Assembly: GCA_003697105.1 (NCBI GenBank)
Contig: RFFQ01000196.1
Span: 1-20,408 of the forward strand
Length of the DNA stretch: 20,408 nt
Direction: 5' to 3'
Source of the DNA: Gemmatimonadota bacterium
GTDB lineage: Bacteria > 4572-55 > J002
The notes beneath the pieces were generated by a model. That model made no database searches, was not told where the DNA came from, and saw only the letters and a list, made by a program, of their open reading frames with translations. The translations under genes were made by a program, and so were the position numbers. The number at the start of each line of letters is the position of its first letter. Positions within the stretch are counted from its first letter, which is position 1. Positions 11,129 through 19,271 of this stretch are shown here, piece after piece.

Positions 11129-12265
11129 CTAATCTTTGGTATCATCCTGTTGGAGGGGCAACTCCAATTGATACAATTCCTGCCGGGTTTGGATGATGGC
11201 ACTCCGTTCTGATCCCGGTAAGAAGGTCACGTGGGGTGTCCGGTAGTGCCACATGTGATAGCGGATTTCATTTTCAAATATTTTGATGCCGGTACGATCA
11301 TACGCCTGAATAATCCCGCGAGTATGGCGTTCGTTTACCGGCGCATTCCCCCCTCGGTCCACATCAATTCCAACCAGAATGTAGGTGCCTGCGTCATTAA
11401 TATCTACCGAAACAAAGGTTTTTCCCGGATCACCGGACTCGGTGTGCCACACTTCCTGTGCGGATTGGGTCTCAAATAGATACAAATTCCAGCGATCTGC
11501 TAAGGCCGTGTAAGCACCATTGGCGGAGATTGAGAGGTCTCGGGGGAAAGGGTTTCGGACGGTTTTCTCGCCTAACAGTTGATCCTGTTCGTAAAAACGG
11601 ATCCGATCTTGGTTCACAAGAGCGGTATATGCCGCGGCATCCGATGTGGCAAAATATTGGCAGGTGGTGTTGATTTCCCAGACCGGATCGCCACTCGGAC
11701 AGCGGAATGCCCTCACGCCTGTTTTGGTATTTGCCACGAACGTGTCGCCATCCGGGGAAAAATCAAAGGTTTGTAAGCCGGGAAGGTCCATTTCCTCGGA
11801 TCGGCTTCCGTTACGGTTGTAAAAATAGAGTTTGGCAAATTCGGGGGATTCTACGTCGCGTAACACAGAGATCAAATATCCACTATTGGATATATAATAG
11901 GCCGTATGGTACTCATGTTCAATTTTAAACAGCGGTTTCCCACTACTTTCGTATAGCTCAAACCCGCTGATAACCATATATTCGCCTGTTCCTGCCACGA
12001 AGGTCATAATCCCGATATATTTCCCATTGGCAGAGATAATGGCACGTTGGTTTGTGTCCAAGGTGCTAAAGAGTTCGGTCTCGCGGGTTGCGGTTAAGAT
12101 GTCGATGCGTTCCGGGTAAACTACCGTGATTTCACTCTCACTAACCCCAACCGTAAAAATATCCGTTTTCTCATCGACCAATCGCTGGAGTTCTGCAGCG
12201 AAGCTTGGAAATGCCAGTATGATCCATAGGATGGCGTTTAGTAGAACATGTCGTACCCGGGTCAT
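11129..12265 (-). CDS. Secreted beta-propeller-like protein of unknown function
   Basis: I do not recognise the family. The 378-residue product starts with a Sec signal peptide: MTRVRH, then a hydrophobic core LLNAILWIILAF and an Ala-rich cleavage region SFAAE near residue 24. No lipobox is present. The mature part carries repeated units of the type S(A/P)xGxY with strand-like flanks (SANGKYIGI, FSPDGDTFVA, SISANGAYTALA, INDAGTYILVG). This suggests blades of a WD40/YVTN-like beta-propeller. I see no catalytic motif. AAGGAG lies 5 bases before the ATG, and the gene starts 28 bases after rpe, so it is probably the last gene of the long minus-strand operon. A periplasmic or secreted binding role is only an inference. 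Confidence 0.75.
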   Translation of the reverse strand: MTRVRHVLLNAILWIILAFPSFAAELQRLVDEKTDIFTVGVSESEITVVYPERIDILTATRETELFSTLDTNQRAIISANGKYIGIMTFVAGTGEYMVISGFELYESSGKPLFKIEHEYHTAYYISNSGYLISVLRDVESPEFAKLYFYNRNGSRSEEMDLPGLQTFDFSPDGDTFVANTKTGVRAFRCPSGDPVWEINTTCQYFATSDAAAYTALVNQDRIRFYEQDQLLGEKTVRNPFPRDLSISANGAYTALADRWNLYLFETQSAQEVWHTESGDPGKTFVSVDINDAGTYILVGIDVDRGGNAPVNERHTRGIIQAYDRTGIKIFENEIRYHMWHYRTPHVTFLPGSERSAIIQTRQELYQLELPLQQDDTKD

Positions 12266-12293
12266 GCTATCTCCTTAGGAATATCCCGCTGAA

Positions 12294-12965
12294 TTAGACA
12301 AGTTGTGCCCGTTTGGCATTATACCGGATCGAGTGAATGGCTTCTGCCAAATTGGGTGCCCCGAAAACGGCTGATCCGGCGACCAGCACATCTGCTCCGG
12401 CTTGTCCGACTAGCCGTGCCGTTTCAGGGTTGATGCCTCCATCCACTTCAACAAAACACTCAAACCCGACCTCACTAATGAGTTCACGTAATTTTCGGAT
12501 TTTGGGGATCACGCCGCGGATAAATTCCTGCCGGGCAAATCCGGGATTGACGGTCATCAGCAGAACTAAATTGAGATCACTCAAGACATATTTGATATTG
12601 TCTAGAGGTGTTGCGGGGTTCAGGGCGACCCCCGGTTGAACGCCCAATTCTTTGATGCGGGTGATGGTGCGGTGCAGGTGAGTACAGGCTTCCGCATGAA
12701 CGGTGATAAAGTTTGCCCCTGCACTGCTGAACGCCTTGAGATAGCGATCCGGGTCTGTGATCATCAAATGTACATCCAGTGGTAAATCCGTAACTTGCCG
12801 GATAGCATTCACCACCATCGGACCAAAGGTGATATTGGGCACAAAATGGCCATCCATGACGTCCAGATGAATAAAATCCGCACCGGCGTCTTCTACTGCC
12901 CGCACCTGATCTGCTAAGTACCGAAAATCCGCGGATAACATGGAGGGTGCTACCTTAATTTCCAT
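12294..12965 (-). CDS. rpe: Ribulose-phosphate 3-epimerase
   Basis: Rpe interconverts ribulose 5-phosphate and xylulose 5-phosphate in the pentose phosphate pathway. The 223-residue TIM barrel shows the family landmarks: APSMLSADF at 6-14, HLDVMDGHFVPNITFGP at 33-49 with catalytic Asp35 and metal-binding His33, DVHLMI with His66 at 64-69, and EVDGGIN with catalytic Asp175 at 173-179. The phosphate loop reads NPGFARQEF at 140-148 instead of the usual NPGFGGQxF, so two glycines are replaced by Ala-Arg. The start codon lies inside the end of the PASTA gene (11-base overlap), with a GGAG site inside that gene, so translation is probably coupled. Identity is secure; the loop change could alter phosphate binding. 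Confidence 0.95.
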   Translation of the reverse strand: MEIKVAPSMLSADFRYLADQVRAVEDAGADFIHLDVMDGHFVPNITFGPMVVNAIRQVTDLPLDVHLMITDPDRYLKAFSSAGANFITVHAEACTHLHRTITRIKELGVQPGVALNPATPLDNIKYVLSDLNLVLLMTVNPGFARQEFIRGVIPKIRKLRELISEVGFECFVEVDGGINPETARLVGQAGADVLVAGSAVFGAPNLAEAIHSIRYNAKRAQLV

Positions 12966-13857
12966 GAGGTTCTCCTAACTGAATTGCGGGGATGTAACTT
13001 ACTGTAAATGAAATTGTTTGACCTTCTTCCACATACGAACCGGGGATTGGGTCTTGCTCTAAGATTGTGCCGGGTAACAAAAAGTTATCGGGGACTTCAC
13101 CCTCCTTTTTTGTGTGAAACCCGAGACGGTCTAACCAAAACTGCATATTATCGTACTTTTGCCCTCGTAAATCTGGCATGACAAATCCACGTGGAACTTT
13201 GCGCTTCCCCAAACTAACCAACAGATCAACTACAGCACCGCGGGATACTTGGGTATTCGATAATGGGGATTGGGTCACCACAAAATTTTTAGCACGGTCT
13301 GTCGTATAAATATATGAAATTTTCCCAATCGTTAAGTTATTTCGTGTCAATAAGATACGTGCTTGTCGCAGTGACATTCCCGATAAATCTGGGATGGTAA
13401 TGATTTCTGTTCCTTTACTAACAACCACGTAAAGGGTACGATCCGTGGCGGTAGATAGGCCGGGTAGCGGGTCTTGAGCGATGACATATCCTTCCGGTGT
13501 TTGCGGGTCATATACACGTTGCCGGACGATGATATGTAAATTTTCGTGTTGGGCAATTTTTTCGGCTTGTTTTAAGCTCTTGTAGCGTACTTCTGGAATG
13601 GTATATGAGGGAATTTGCTCCGATATGTGGGGTTTAATACCCCATTCAAAACTGAAAAAACCCACACTAAATGAAACCACGGCGATTAGCAACGTGATGC
13701 CCGCCATCTTTAACCCAGATGTTTTCACCCGTGGGGGGCGGGATTCTGTCTGGAGCGCCGCACCGCTGTCAGTGGTGGGGGCAGAATCGCTCCCCGCTAG
13801 TTGGAGTTGGCGCTGGGGCGAGCGCCATTGTTGCCACCAATTTTTCCATTTATTCAT
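12955..13857 (-). CDS. Membrane-anchored PASTA-domain protein without kinase domain
   Basis: The 300-residue product has a cytoplasmic N-terminus of about 48 residues, a membrane segment at 51-70 (MAGITLLIAVVSFSVGFFSF), and three PASTA repeats at about 82-149, 152-217 and 222-289. The repeats show the pattern IPDLSGMSLRQARILL...VVTQSPLSNTQVSRG. PASTA domains are known to bind peptidoglycan fragments or beta-lactam-like groups in penicillin-binding proteins and Ser/Thr kinases. No kinase or transpeptidase domain is present. I chose the ATG at 13857, which overlaps the rsmB stop by 8 bases; an in-frame ATG at 13887 also exists. The gene sits between rsmB and rpe, the slot held by prkC in many Firmicutes. 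A cell-wall sensing or scaffold role is inferred. Confidence 0.88.
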   Translation of the reverse strand: MNKWKNWWQQWRSPQRQLQLAGSDSAPTTDSGAALQTESRPPRVKTSGLKMAGITLLIAVVSFSVGFFSFEWGIKPHISEQIPSYTIPEVRYKSLKQAEKIAQHENLHIIVRQRVYDPQTPEGYVIAQDPLPGLSTATDRTLYVVVSKGTEIITIPDLSGMSLRQARILLTRNNLTIGKISYIYTTDRAKNFVVTQSPLSNTQVSRGAVVDLLVSLGKRKVPRGFVMPDLRGQKYDNMQFWLDRLGFHTKKEGEVPDNFLLPGTILEQDPIPGSYVEEGQTISFTVSYIPAIQLGEPHGN

Positions 13858-15160
13858 GACGTCGTAATCGAGCCGCAAAGGCTCCATCGGTTGAATGTTG
13901 GTTGGGGATTACGTGCAGGGTACCGTCCTTATCCTCCGTTGCTCCATAGACCCCCGTGGTCGCCGGTTCAATTATGAAATGAGGGTGTTGCTGGCAAAAT
14001 GTGTGAATGACCGCCTCATTCTCTTCCGGTTCAGTTGTGCAAGTACTGTACACCAAAATACCGTTGGGTTTTAGGTGTGCGGCGGCGGCGTTTAAAATAT
14101 TGAGTTGCAATGTTGCAAATTGCGATAAATCTGCTTCGGTGTGTTTCCAACGCAAATCGGCGCGGCGCCGTAGCACGCCCAATCCGCTGCACGGTACATC
14201 GACCAAAATCCGGTCAAATTGAATCGATGGTGTCCATTCTGTCACCAAATGACACCTGACGGACGTTATGCCAAGCCGCTGGCAATTTTCTCGCACCCGA
14301 TTTAGCCGGTGGGCGTGAACATCTAGGGCTACCAGTGTTCCTGTATTTTGCATTCGTTCGGCAATGTAAGTCGTTTTGCCGCCGGGGGCACTGCAATAAT
14401 CTAAAATGGCTTCTCCTGGTTGGGGGTCCAGTAGATCGACCACCCATCCCCATACGGGGTCTTGAATATAAAAAAATCCACGATGATACAGCGTGGACTG
14501 GGTTAAGGTGCGGGGGTTATTGACCTTCAAAAATTGAGGGTGAATAGTGGGCTCGGTCAGGAACCCGTTCGTGTTTAATTGCTGTTGGAGCGCGCCAATG
14601 TCTATGGATTTCAATTGGTTTACGCGAAGGGTCACCGGAGGGGATTCATTATTCAACTGGCAAATACGCTGGGTTTGCGCTTCTCCCCACCGTTGAATCC
14701 AGCGACGGACAAGCCATTCTGGATGCGAATTGCGTACGGCGATGCGAGTACCCGGTTCCGTTGGTAGTGGGAGTGACGCTAGCTCCCGGAAAATACGGCG
14801 CAGGACGGCATTTGTCAAGTTAGCAACTCCGCGATGTCCGTATCGCTTAGCAAGTTTGACGGCCTCATGACTAATGGCATAGGGTGGGATGCGTTCCAAA
14901 AAGGCGTGCTGGTACACGGCAAGTCGTAAGTTATTGCGAATCCATGGGGTTAAGTTTTGGATCGGTTTGTGTAAAAATTGTGCCAACACCCAGTCCAAAT
15001 AGCCTTGCATTTTTAAGGTGCCGTTGATGAGTTCCGTCAACAATGCCCGATCCGGTTCGGGAAGGTGGGAGGAGGCCGAATTCAAAAGGATGTTTGGATA
15101 GGCGCTGTCCGTTTCAACGCGGACTAAGATTTCCAGAGCAGTTTCGCGGACAGATTTCAT
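13850..15160 (-). CDS. rsmB: 16S rRNA (cytosine-967-C5)-methyltransferase
   Basis: RsmB methylates C967 of 16S rRNA using S-adenosylmethionine. The first roughly 130 residues form the NusB-like RNA-binding domain (RETALEILVRVE, ELINGTLKMQGYLDW). The methyltransferase part has the AdoMet motif DYCSAPGGKT at about 254-263, ALDVHAHRL soon after, the PC motif DVPCSG with Cys324, and the catalytic STCTTEPEENE with Cys374. The 436-residue length is normal. I chose the ATG at 15160 because it forms a TAATG overlap with the fabH stop; in-frame starts at 15166 and 15187 also exist and would lie inside fabH. The 3' end overlaps the PASTA gene. Family assignment is secure; the exact rRNA target is by homology. 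Confidence 0.93.
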   Translation of the reverse strand: MKSVRETALEILVRVETDSAYPNILLNSASSHLPEPDRALLTELINGTLKMQGYLDWVLAQFLHKPIQNLTPWIRNNLRLAVYQHAFLERIPPYAISHEAVKLAKRYGHRGVANLTNAVLRRIFRELASLPLPTEPGTRIAVRNSHPEWLVRRWIQRWGEAQTQRICQLNNESPPVTLRVNQLKSIDIGALQQQLNTNGFLTEPTIHPQFLKVNNPRTLTQSTLYHRGFFYIQDPVWGWVVDLLDPQPGEAILDYCSAPGGKTTYIAERMQNTGTLVALDVHAHRLNRVRENCQRLGITSVRCHLVTEWTPSIQFDRILVDVPCSGLGVLRRRADLRWKHTEADLSQFATLQLNILNAAAAHLKPNGILVYSTCTTEPEENEAVIHTFCQQHPHFIIEPATTGVYGATEDKDGTLHVIPNQHSTDGAFAARLRRHE

Positions 15161-16146
15161 TACCATCGAATCGCGACAGAACCCCAAGAATAACCGCCAC
15201 CAAACGCGACCAGCACCACCAAATCACCTGATTGGATGCGCCCTTGCTGGCGAGCCTCGTTGAGGGCTATCGGTATAGAAGCGGCGGAGGTATTGCCGTA
15301 CTGGTCTAAATTTACAAACACTTTATCCATCGGGATTTTCACCCGTTTTGCCGTCGCTTCGATAATACGGATATTCGCCTGATGTGGGATGAGCAAATCC
15401 ACATCACTGGCTTTGGTGCCAGTCTCCTCTAGTGCCACACGGGTTGCTTCTCCCATGGCGCGCACCGCATACTTAAACACATCGTTCCCAGCCATATGGA
15501 TATAATGGAGGCGTTTTTCGAGGGTTTCGGGGCTGGTCGGGCGACGGGTTCCTCCGGCGGGCATATTTAAACTTCGTGCTCCTGCACCATCACTGCGGAT
15601 GAACGAGGAGAGAACGCCTTTACCATTTTCCGAAGGTGTTAGCACTGCCGCGCCAGCACCGTCACCAAATAGGACACAAGTACTTCGATCTTCAAAATTG
15701 AGAATTTTACTAAGTACCTCTGCTCCAATGACGAGCACGTAGGTTGCCATGCCGGAGGTGATAAACCCCCGTGCGATTGAGAGTCCATACAAAAAACCGG
15801 AACAAGCGGCACTAATATCAAATGCCGCCGCATTTTTGGCTCCAATATTGTCCTGAACCACACACGCACTTGCCGGGAAGACCATATCGGGAGAGGCCGT
15901 ACCTAAGATGATCATGTCCAACTGATCCGCCCGAATTCCGGCATCTTTTAAGGCTTTTTGAGCGGCATCGGTTGCTAGGTCCGAGGTTGATGTGTTTGCA
16001 TCGGCGATCCGGCGTTGGCGGATACCCGTGCGCGTGTAAATCCACTCATCCGATGTATCGACAATTTGCGATAGATCATCATTGGTCAAAATTCCTTCCG
16101 GCACGCTGTGCCCTAAACCGATGATCTGGGCTTTGATTTCGGACAT
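15160..16146 (-). CDS. fabH: 3-oxoacyl-ACP synthase III
   Basis: FabH condenses acetyl-CoA (or another starter acyl-CoA) with malonyl-ACP to start fatty-acid synthesis. The catalytic triad is intact: Cys115 in ISAACSGF, His255 in PHQANIRI, and Asn285 in YGNTSAAS. The N-terminal TSDEWIYTRTGIRQRRIA and the C-terminal AFGGGYSWGSVAIRW are family hallmarks. The 328-residue length is typical. A GAGGAA site precedes the ATG, which is 11 bases after plsX. In many bacteria fabD and fabG follow, but here rsmB follows with a stop/start overlap (TAATG). Starter specificity (straight or branched) cannot be read from this sequence. Confidence 0.97.
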   Translation of the reverse strand: MSEIKAQIIGLGHSVPEGILTNDDLSQIVDTSDEWIYTRTGIRQRRIADANTSTSDLATDAAQKALKDAGIRADQLDMIILGTASPDMVFPASACVVQDNIGAKNAAAFDISAACSGFLYGLSIARGFITSGMATYVLVIGAEVLSKILNFEDRSTCVLFGDGAGAAVLTPSENGKGVLSSFIRSDGAGARSLNMPAGGTRRPTSPETLEKRLHYIHMAGNDVFKYAVRAMGEATRVALEETGTKASDVDLLIPHQANIRIIEATAKRVKIPMDKVFVNLDQYGNTSAASIPIALNEARQQGRIQSGDLVVLVAFGGGYSWGSVAIRW

Positions 16147-16157
16147 AATGTTCCTCT

Positions 16158-17183
16158 TTAATCGAGTTGAAGCTCTTGAATGTACTCCTGAATATGGCGG
16201 TTTACTTCATTTTTAACCGAGCGATACGCCACCTTCACCGCATTGCGGATAGCTTTGGCGGTAGAACTTCCATGGGCAATAATCGTTGTTCCATTGATAC
16301 CCAGCAACGGTGCTCCGCCGTACTCTTCGTAATCAAACACTTGTTCAATCCGGCGCATTGCTTTTTGCAACACATCTAGATCGTGCCCTTCTTCTTTTGC
16401 CAACTGTTGTTCCATTGCCAAATGGAGGGTTGCAAACATGCTTTCCGAGAATTTCAGGACGATATTTCCGACAAAACCATCGCACACAACCACTTCTGCC
16501 ACGCCCCGCATGATGTCTCGCCCTTCTACATTTCCAATAAAATTGATGTGAGCGGCATCTTTTAGCAACTGGTGGGCTTCTAAAGTGGCTTCATTTCCTT
16601 TAGAACTCTCTTCGCCGTTGCTTAACAACGCGACTCGCGGGTTCTTGACACCGAAAACGGCTTCGTAGTAAATACTACCCATTAAGCCAAATTCAACCAG
16701 ATTCGCTGGTTTGCAATCGACATTGGCGCCGGCGTCGATAATCGCCGTGATGCCTCCTTTTTGGGTGGGGAGTGGGGAGGTAATCGCTGGACGCGAAACC
16801 CCCTTTAGCCGCCCCAACCCGATCAAGCTCGCCGCCATCGCCGCGCCGGTGTTCCCTGCTCCAATAACGGCATCCACCTGACCTTGTTTTTGTAAACCCA
16901 TTGCCACCACAATTGACGCTTGCTTGTATTTCCGAATAGCCGTTGCAGGTGACTTTTCATCCATCGGAATGACTTCTGGAGCATGAACCACACGGACATT
17001 CTCCAAGGGAGAACCATGTTTTGCGATTTCGTGTGCGATCGTCTCTTCTGGACCGACAAACACAATTTCGTAAGCGCCATCTGCAACCTGTGCCGCCTGA
17101 ATACCCCCTTTAACGATTTCTTCTGGGGCATAGTCACCACCCATCGCATCAATCGCAATGCGAACCATAGGTTCCGTTGCCAT
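16158..17183 (-). CDS. plsX: Phosphate acyltransferase PlsX
   Basis: PlsX converts acyl-ACP to acyl-phosphate, the donor used by PlsY in phospholipid synthesis. The 341-residue sequence carries the family landmarks IAIDAMGGDYAPEEIVKG at the N-terminus, VIGAGNTGAAMAAS, RPAITSPLPTQKGG, LLSNGEESSKGN, VVCDGFVGNIVLKFSE and GGAPLLGINGTTIIAHGSS. GGAGG lies 9 bases before the ATG at 17183; an in-frame ATG at 17168 is less well placed. It lies between rpmF and fabH in the conserved yceD-rpmF-plsX-fabH order, so a common transcript is likely. Expected location is the cytoplasmic face of the membrane. Confidence 0.97.
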   Translation of the reverse strand: MATEPMVRIAIDAMGGDYAPEEIVKGGIQAAQVADGAYEIVFVGPEETIAHEIAKHGSPLENVRVVHAPEVIPMDEKSPATAIRKYKQASIVVAMGLQKQGQVDAVIGAGNTGAAMAASLIGLGRLKGVSRPAITSPLPTQKGGITAIIDAGANVDCKPANLVEFGLMGSIYYEAVFGVKNPRVALLSNGEESSKGNEATLEAHQLLKDAAHINFIGNVEGRDIMRGVAEVVVCDGFVGNIVLKFSESMFATLHLAMEQQLAKEEGHDLDVLQKAMRRIEQVFDYEEYGGAPLLGINGTTIIAHGSSTAKAIRNAVKVAYRSVKNEVNRHIQEYIQELQLD

Positions 17184-17209
17184 GCAGAATATCCTCCGAC
17201 TTGATAGGA

Positions 17210-17389
17210 TTAATCGTTGATTTCAAGAATAGTACGGCCGTTGTATTCCCCGCAAGAGGTGCAAACCCGGTGCGGCATTTTTGCCGCTCCGCAAGCTGGA
17301 CAAACCGACAAACCCGGTTGTTTCAATTTCCAGTGAGTACGACGTTTGCGGGAACGACTTTTGGAATGGCGTCGTTTAGGTAAAGCCAT
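17210..17389 (-). CDS. rpmF: Large ribosomal subunit protein bL32 (zinc-ribbon form)
   Basis: The 59-residue product starts MALPKRRHSKSRSRKRRTHWK, the usual very basic L32 N-terminus (bL32 normally opens with a VPKRR-type motif). It has a zinc ribbon with Cys30-Cys33 and Cys43-Cys46 (CPACG, CTSCG). The tail GEYNGRTILEIND is the family's usual end. AAGGAG lies 8 bases before the ATG. The gene starts 26 bases after yceD and ends 26 bases before plsX. Keeping all four cysteines means this is the zinc-containing form, not the zinc-free paralogue some bacteria use under zinc limitation. Confidence 0.96.
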   Translation of the reverse strand: MALPKRRHSKSRSRKRRTHWKLKQPGLSVCPACGAAKMPHRVCTSCGEYNGRTILEIND

Positions 17390-17415
17390 GATACAAACTC
17401 CTTATAAGTGAAGTG

Positions 17416-17949
17416 TTACGATTTCTGAATTGATAATTGACGTAGTTTTTCCCAACGGGGGTCTATGACGGTTGAATGGCAGTCACAGGTCTCTTCATTC
17501 AAGTTTATTCCGCACATGGGGCACAGCCCTTGACAATTTTCACTACAAAGAACTTTCAGTGGAATACCTAAAATGAGTGTTTCCCGAATCCGCCCATCCA
17601 ACTCAATTGTGCTCTCGTCATAAGAGAGAGTAATCAGATCATCTTCGGTTAGATTAATCGCTTCATCACTTTCGGACAACTTCAGTTTTCGCTTGAAGTA
17701 CAGCTTAATTGGTAAATGAAAATGCAGGTCACAGGGTGTTAAACACCGGCTACACTCGATGATACTTCGGGCAAAAATCTCTCCTTCAAGGGTAAAATCA
17801 TCACTCCATTTCTGAAGGGCTATTTCGACACGAACTTTATCACGAAAGTGAGCATTTTCAAATTCTTCAATATAGATATCTTCGGGATTAACCTCAAATG
17901 AATAATGGTGTAAACCATTTTCTAAATGCTTAACATCGATTTCAATCAT
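17416..17949 (-). CDS. yceD: YceD / DUF177 family protein, Cys-rich
   Basis: This 177-residue protein belongs to the DUF177 (YceD) family, which nearly always sits before rpmF and is linked to 23S rRNA accumulation or processing. The visible landmarks are CSRCLTPC (Cys66, 69, 73), a middle acidic segment with EAINLTEDD, and a C-terminal zinc-finger-like stretch (Cys135, 139, 143, 146, 155, 157: CQGLCPMCG then CDCH). Then DPRWEKLRQL, the typical family ending, follows. GGAGG lies 6 bases before the ATG. It is 12 bases downstream of serS and 26 bases upstream of rpmF. Family assignment is secure; molecular function is not well known. Confidence 0.92.
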   Translation of the reverse strand: MIEIDVKHLENGLHHYSFEVNPEDIYIEEFENAHFRDKVRVEIALQKWSDDFTLEGEIFARSIIECSRCLTPCDLHFHLPIKLYFKRKLKLSESDEAINLTEDDLITLSYDESTIELDGRIRETLILGIPLKVLCSENCQGLCPMCGINLNEETCDCHSTVIDPRWEKLRQLSIQKS

Positions 17950-17961
17950 GAAACTCCTCCG

Positions 17962-19236
17962 TTATGGTTGAGGAGTAATCACCTCGGTTTTCATGTAATC
18001 CTGAAGGGGTTCGGGGATGCGCACCAGCCCCGCTTCAGTTTGATAATTTTCCAGAATGGCGACCACCAACCGGGGAAGTGCCAAACCGGAAGCATTCAAC
18101 GTATGCACAAATTGGGGTTTACCGCCCCCCCGCGGGCGAAACCGGATATTTGCCCGACGTGCCTGAAAATCCAGAAAATTACTGCAACTGGAGACTTCCA
18201 GCCAACCGCTATAAGCGGCGTATAACTCAATGTCGTAGCATTTGGCGGCGGCAAAACTGAGATCGCCACTACATAGATTCAATATTCGGTACGGGATGTT
18301 GAAATCTTGCAAGATCGCTTCGGCATTTTTTAGTAACGATTCATGTTCTTCCCATGAGGTTTCGGGGTGAACAAATTTGACCATTTCCACTTTATCAAAT
18401 TGATGGATGCGTTTCAGCCCGCGGGTGTCTGCCCCATAAGACCCAGCTTCCCGCCGAAAACACGGTGTATAAGCGGTATAATAGAGGGGGAGTTGGTCTT
18501 CATCCAAAATTTCATCCCGAAAGATATTCGTGACCGGAACTTCCGCTGTCGGGATCAAAAAGAGATCATCCGTGTCGCAGCGATACATATCCTCTTCAAG
18601 TTTGGGTAACTGACCAGTACCAAACATGGTTTGCCGGTTGACCATAAATGGAGGCGATATTTCGGTATAACCATGTTTTTGGGTGTGCAATTCCAACATA
18701 TAATGAATCAGTGCCCGTTCGAGCTTGGCACCCCATCCTTTGTATATCACAAAGTTGCTACCGGCTACTTTTGTTCCCCGCGGCAGATCGATAATATCTA
18801 GCGTTTCGCCTAATTCCCAATGAGGTTTGGGTTCAAAATTGAGCTGCGGCAACTCACCCCAGCGGCTCACTTCTTCATTATCCGTTTCGGTCTGTCCGAT
18901 GGGTACAGATTCATGGGGAATATTGGGTATCCAAATTAGGATGTTATGAATTTCCTGTTCAACCTGTTTAACGTGCTGGTCCAGGGTGCTGATCTGTTGT
19001 CCGACGTCACGCATCTGGGCTATTTTATCGTCGGCGGTTTTTTTTGCTTTTTTGAGTGCGGCGATCTCCTTTGAGACGGTATTGCGTTGATTTTTTAACT
19101 GTTCCACTTCCGACAATAGCTCTCGCCGGCGTTGATCGAGTTCAAGAAACCGGTCAATATCGGCGGTTTCATTTTTATGCTGGATCGCTTTCCGGACCAC
19201 ATCTGGATGGTTACGGATATACTTTGGGTCTAACAT
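17962..19236 (-). CDS. serS: Serine--tRNA ligase
   Basis: SerS charges tRNA-Ser, and also tRNA-Sec where present. The N-terminal region holds a long charged helical arm (about residues 26-100) that reads the tRNA long variable arm. Class II motifs are present: TAEVPV at 230-235, motif 2 with FRREAGSYGADTRG at about 260-273, and motif 3 HTLNASGLALPRLVVAILEN at about 378-397. The 424-residue length is normal. I chose the ATG at 19236 (MLDPKYIRNHPD), which matches the family N-terminus, over an in-frame GTG at 19266 that would add ten residues. The upstream site is weak (GGGG). It lies 35 bases after the deacetylase gene, so it could be part of that transcript. I see no T-box leader in the short gap. 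Confidence 0.96.
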   Translation of the reverse strand: MLDPKYIRNHPDVVRKAIQHKNETADIDRFLELDQRRRELLSEVEQLKNQRNTVSKEIAALKKAKKTADDKIAQMRDVGQQISTLDQHVKQVEQEIHNILIWIPNIPHESVPIGQTETDNEEVSRWGELPQLNFEPKPHWELGETLDIIDLPRGTKVAGSNFVIYKGWGAKLERALIHYMLELHTQKHGYTEISPPFMVNRQTMFGTGQLPKLEEDMYRCDTDDLFLIPTAEVPVTNIFRDEILDEDQLPLYYTAYTPCFRREAGSYGADTRGLKRIHQFDKVEMVKFVHPETSWEEHESLLKNAEAILQDFNIPYRILNLCSGDLSFAAAKCYDIELYAAYSGWLEVSSCSNFLDFQARRANIRFRPRGGGKPQFVHTLNASGLALPRLVVAILENYQTEAGLVRIPEPLQDYMKTEVITPQP

Positions 19237-19271
19237 TGTTACCCCAGAAAATAAAATGAGATTCACAAAAG

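Noticed and set aside
17962-19236. SerS motif 3 reading NASGLALPR instead of the commoner GSGLAVGR
   Set aside because: I recall similar PR-type variants in other bacterial SerS enzymes, so this looks like normal family variation.
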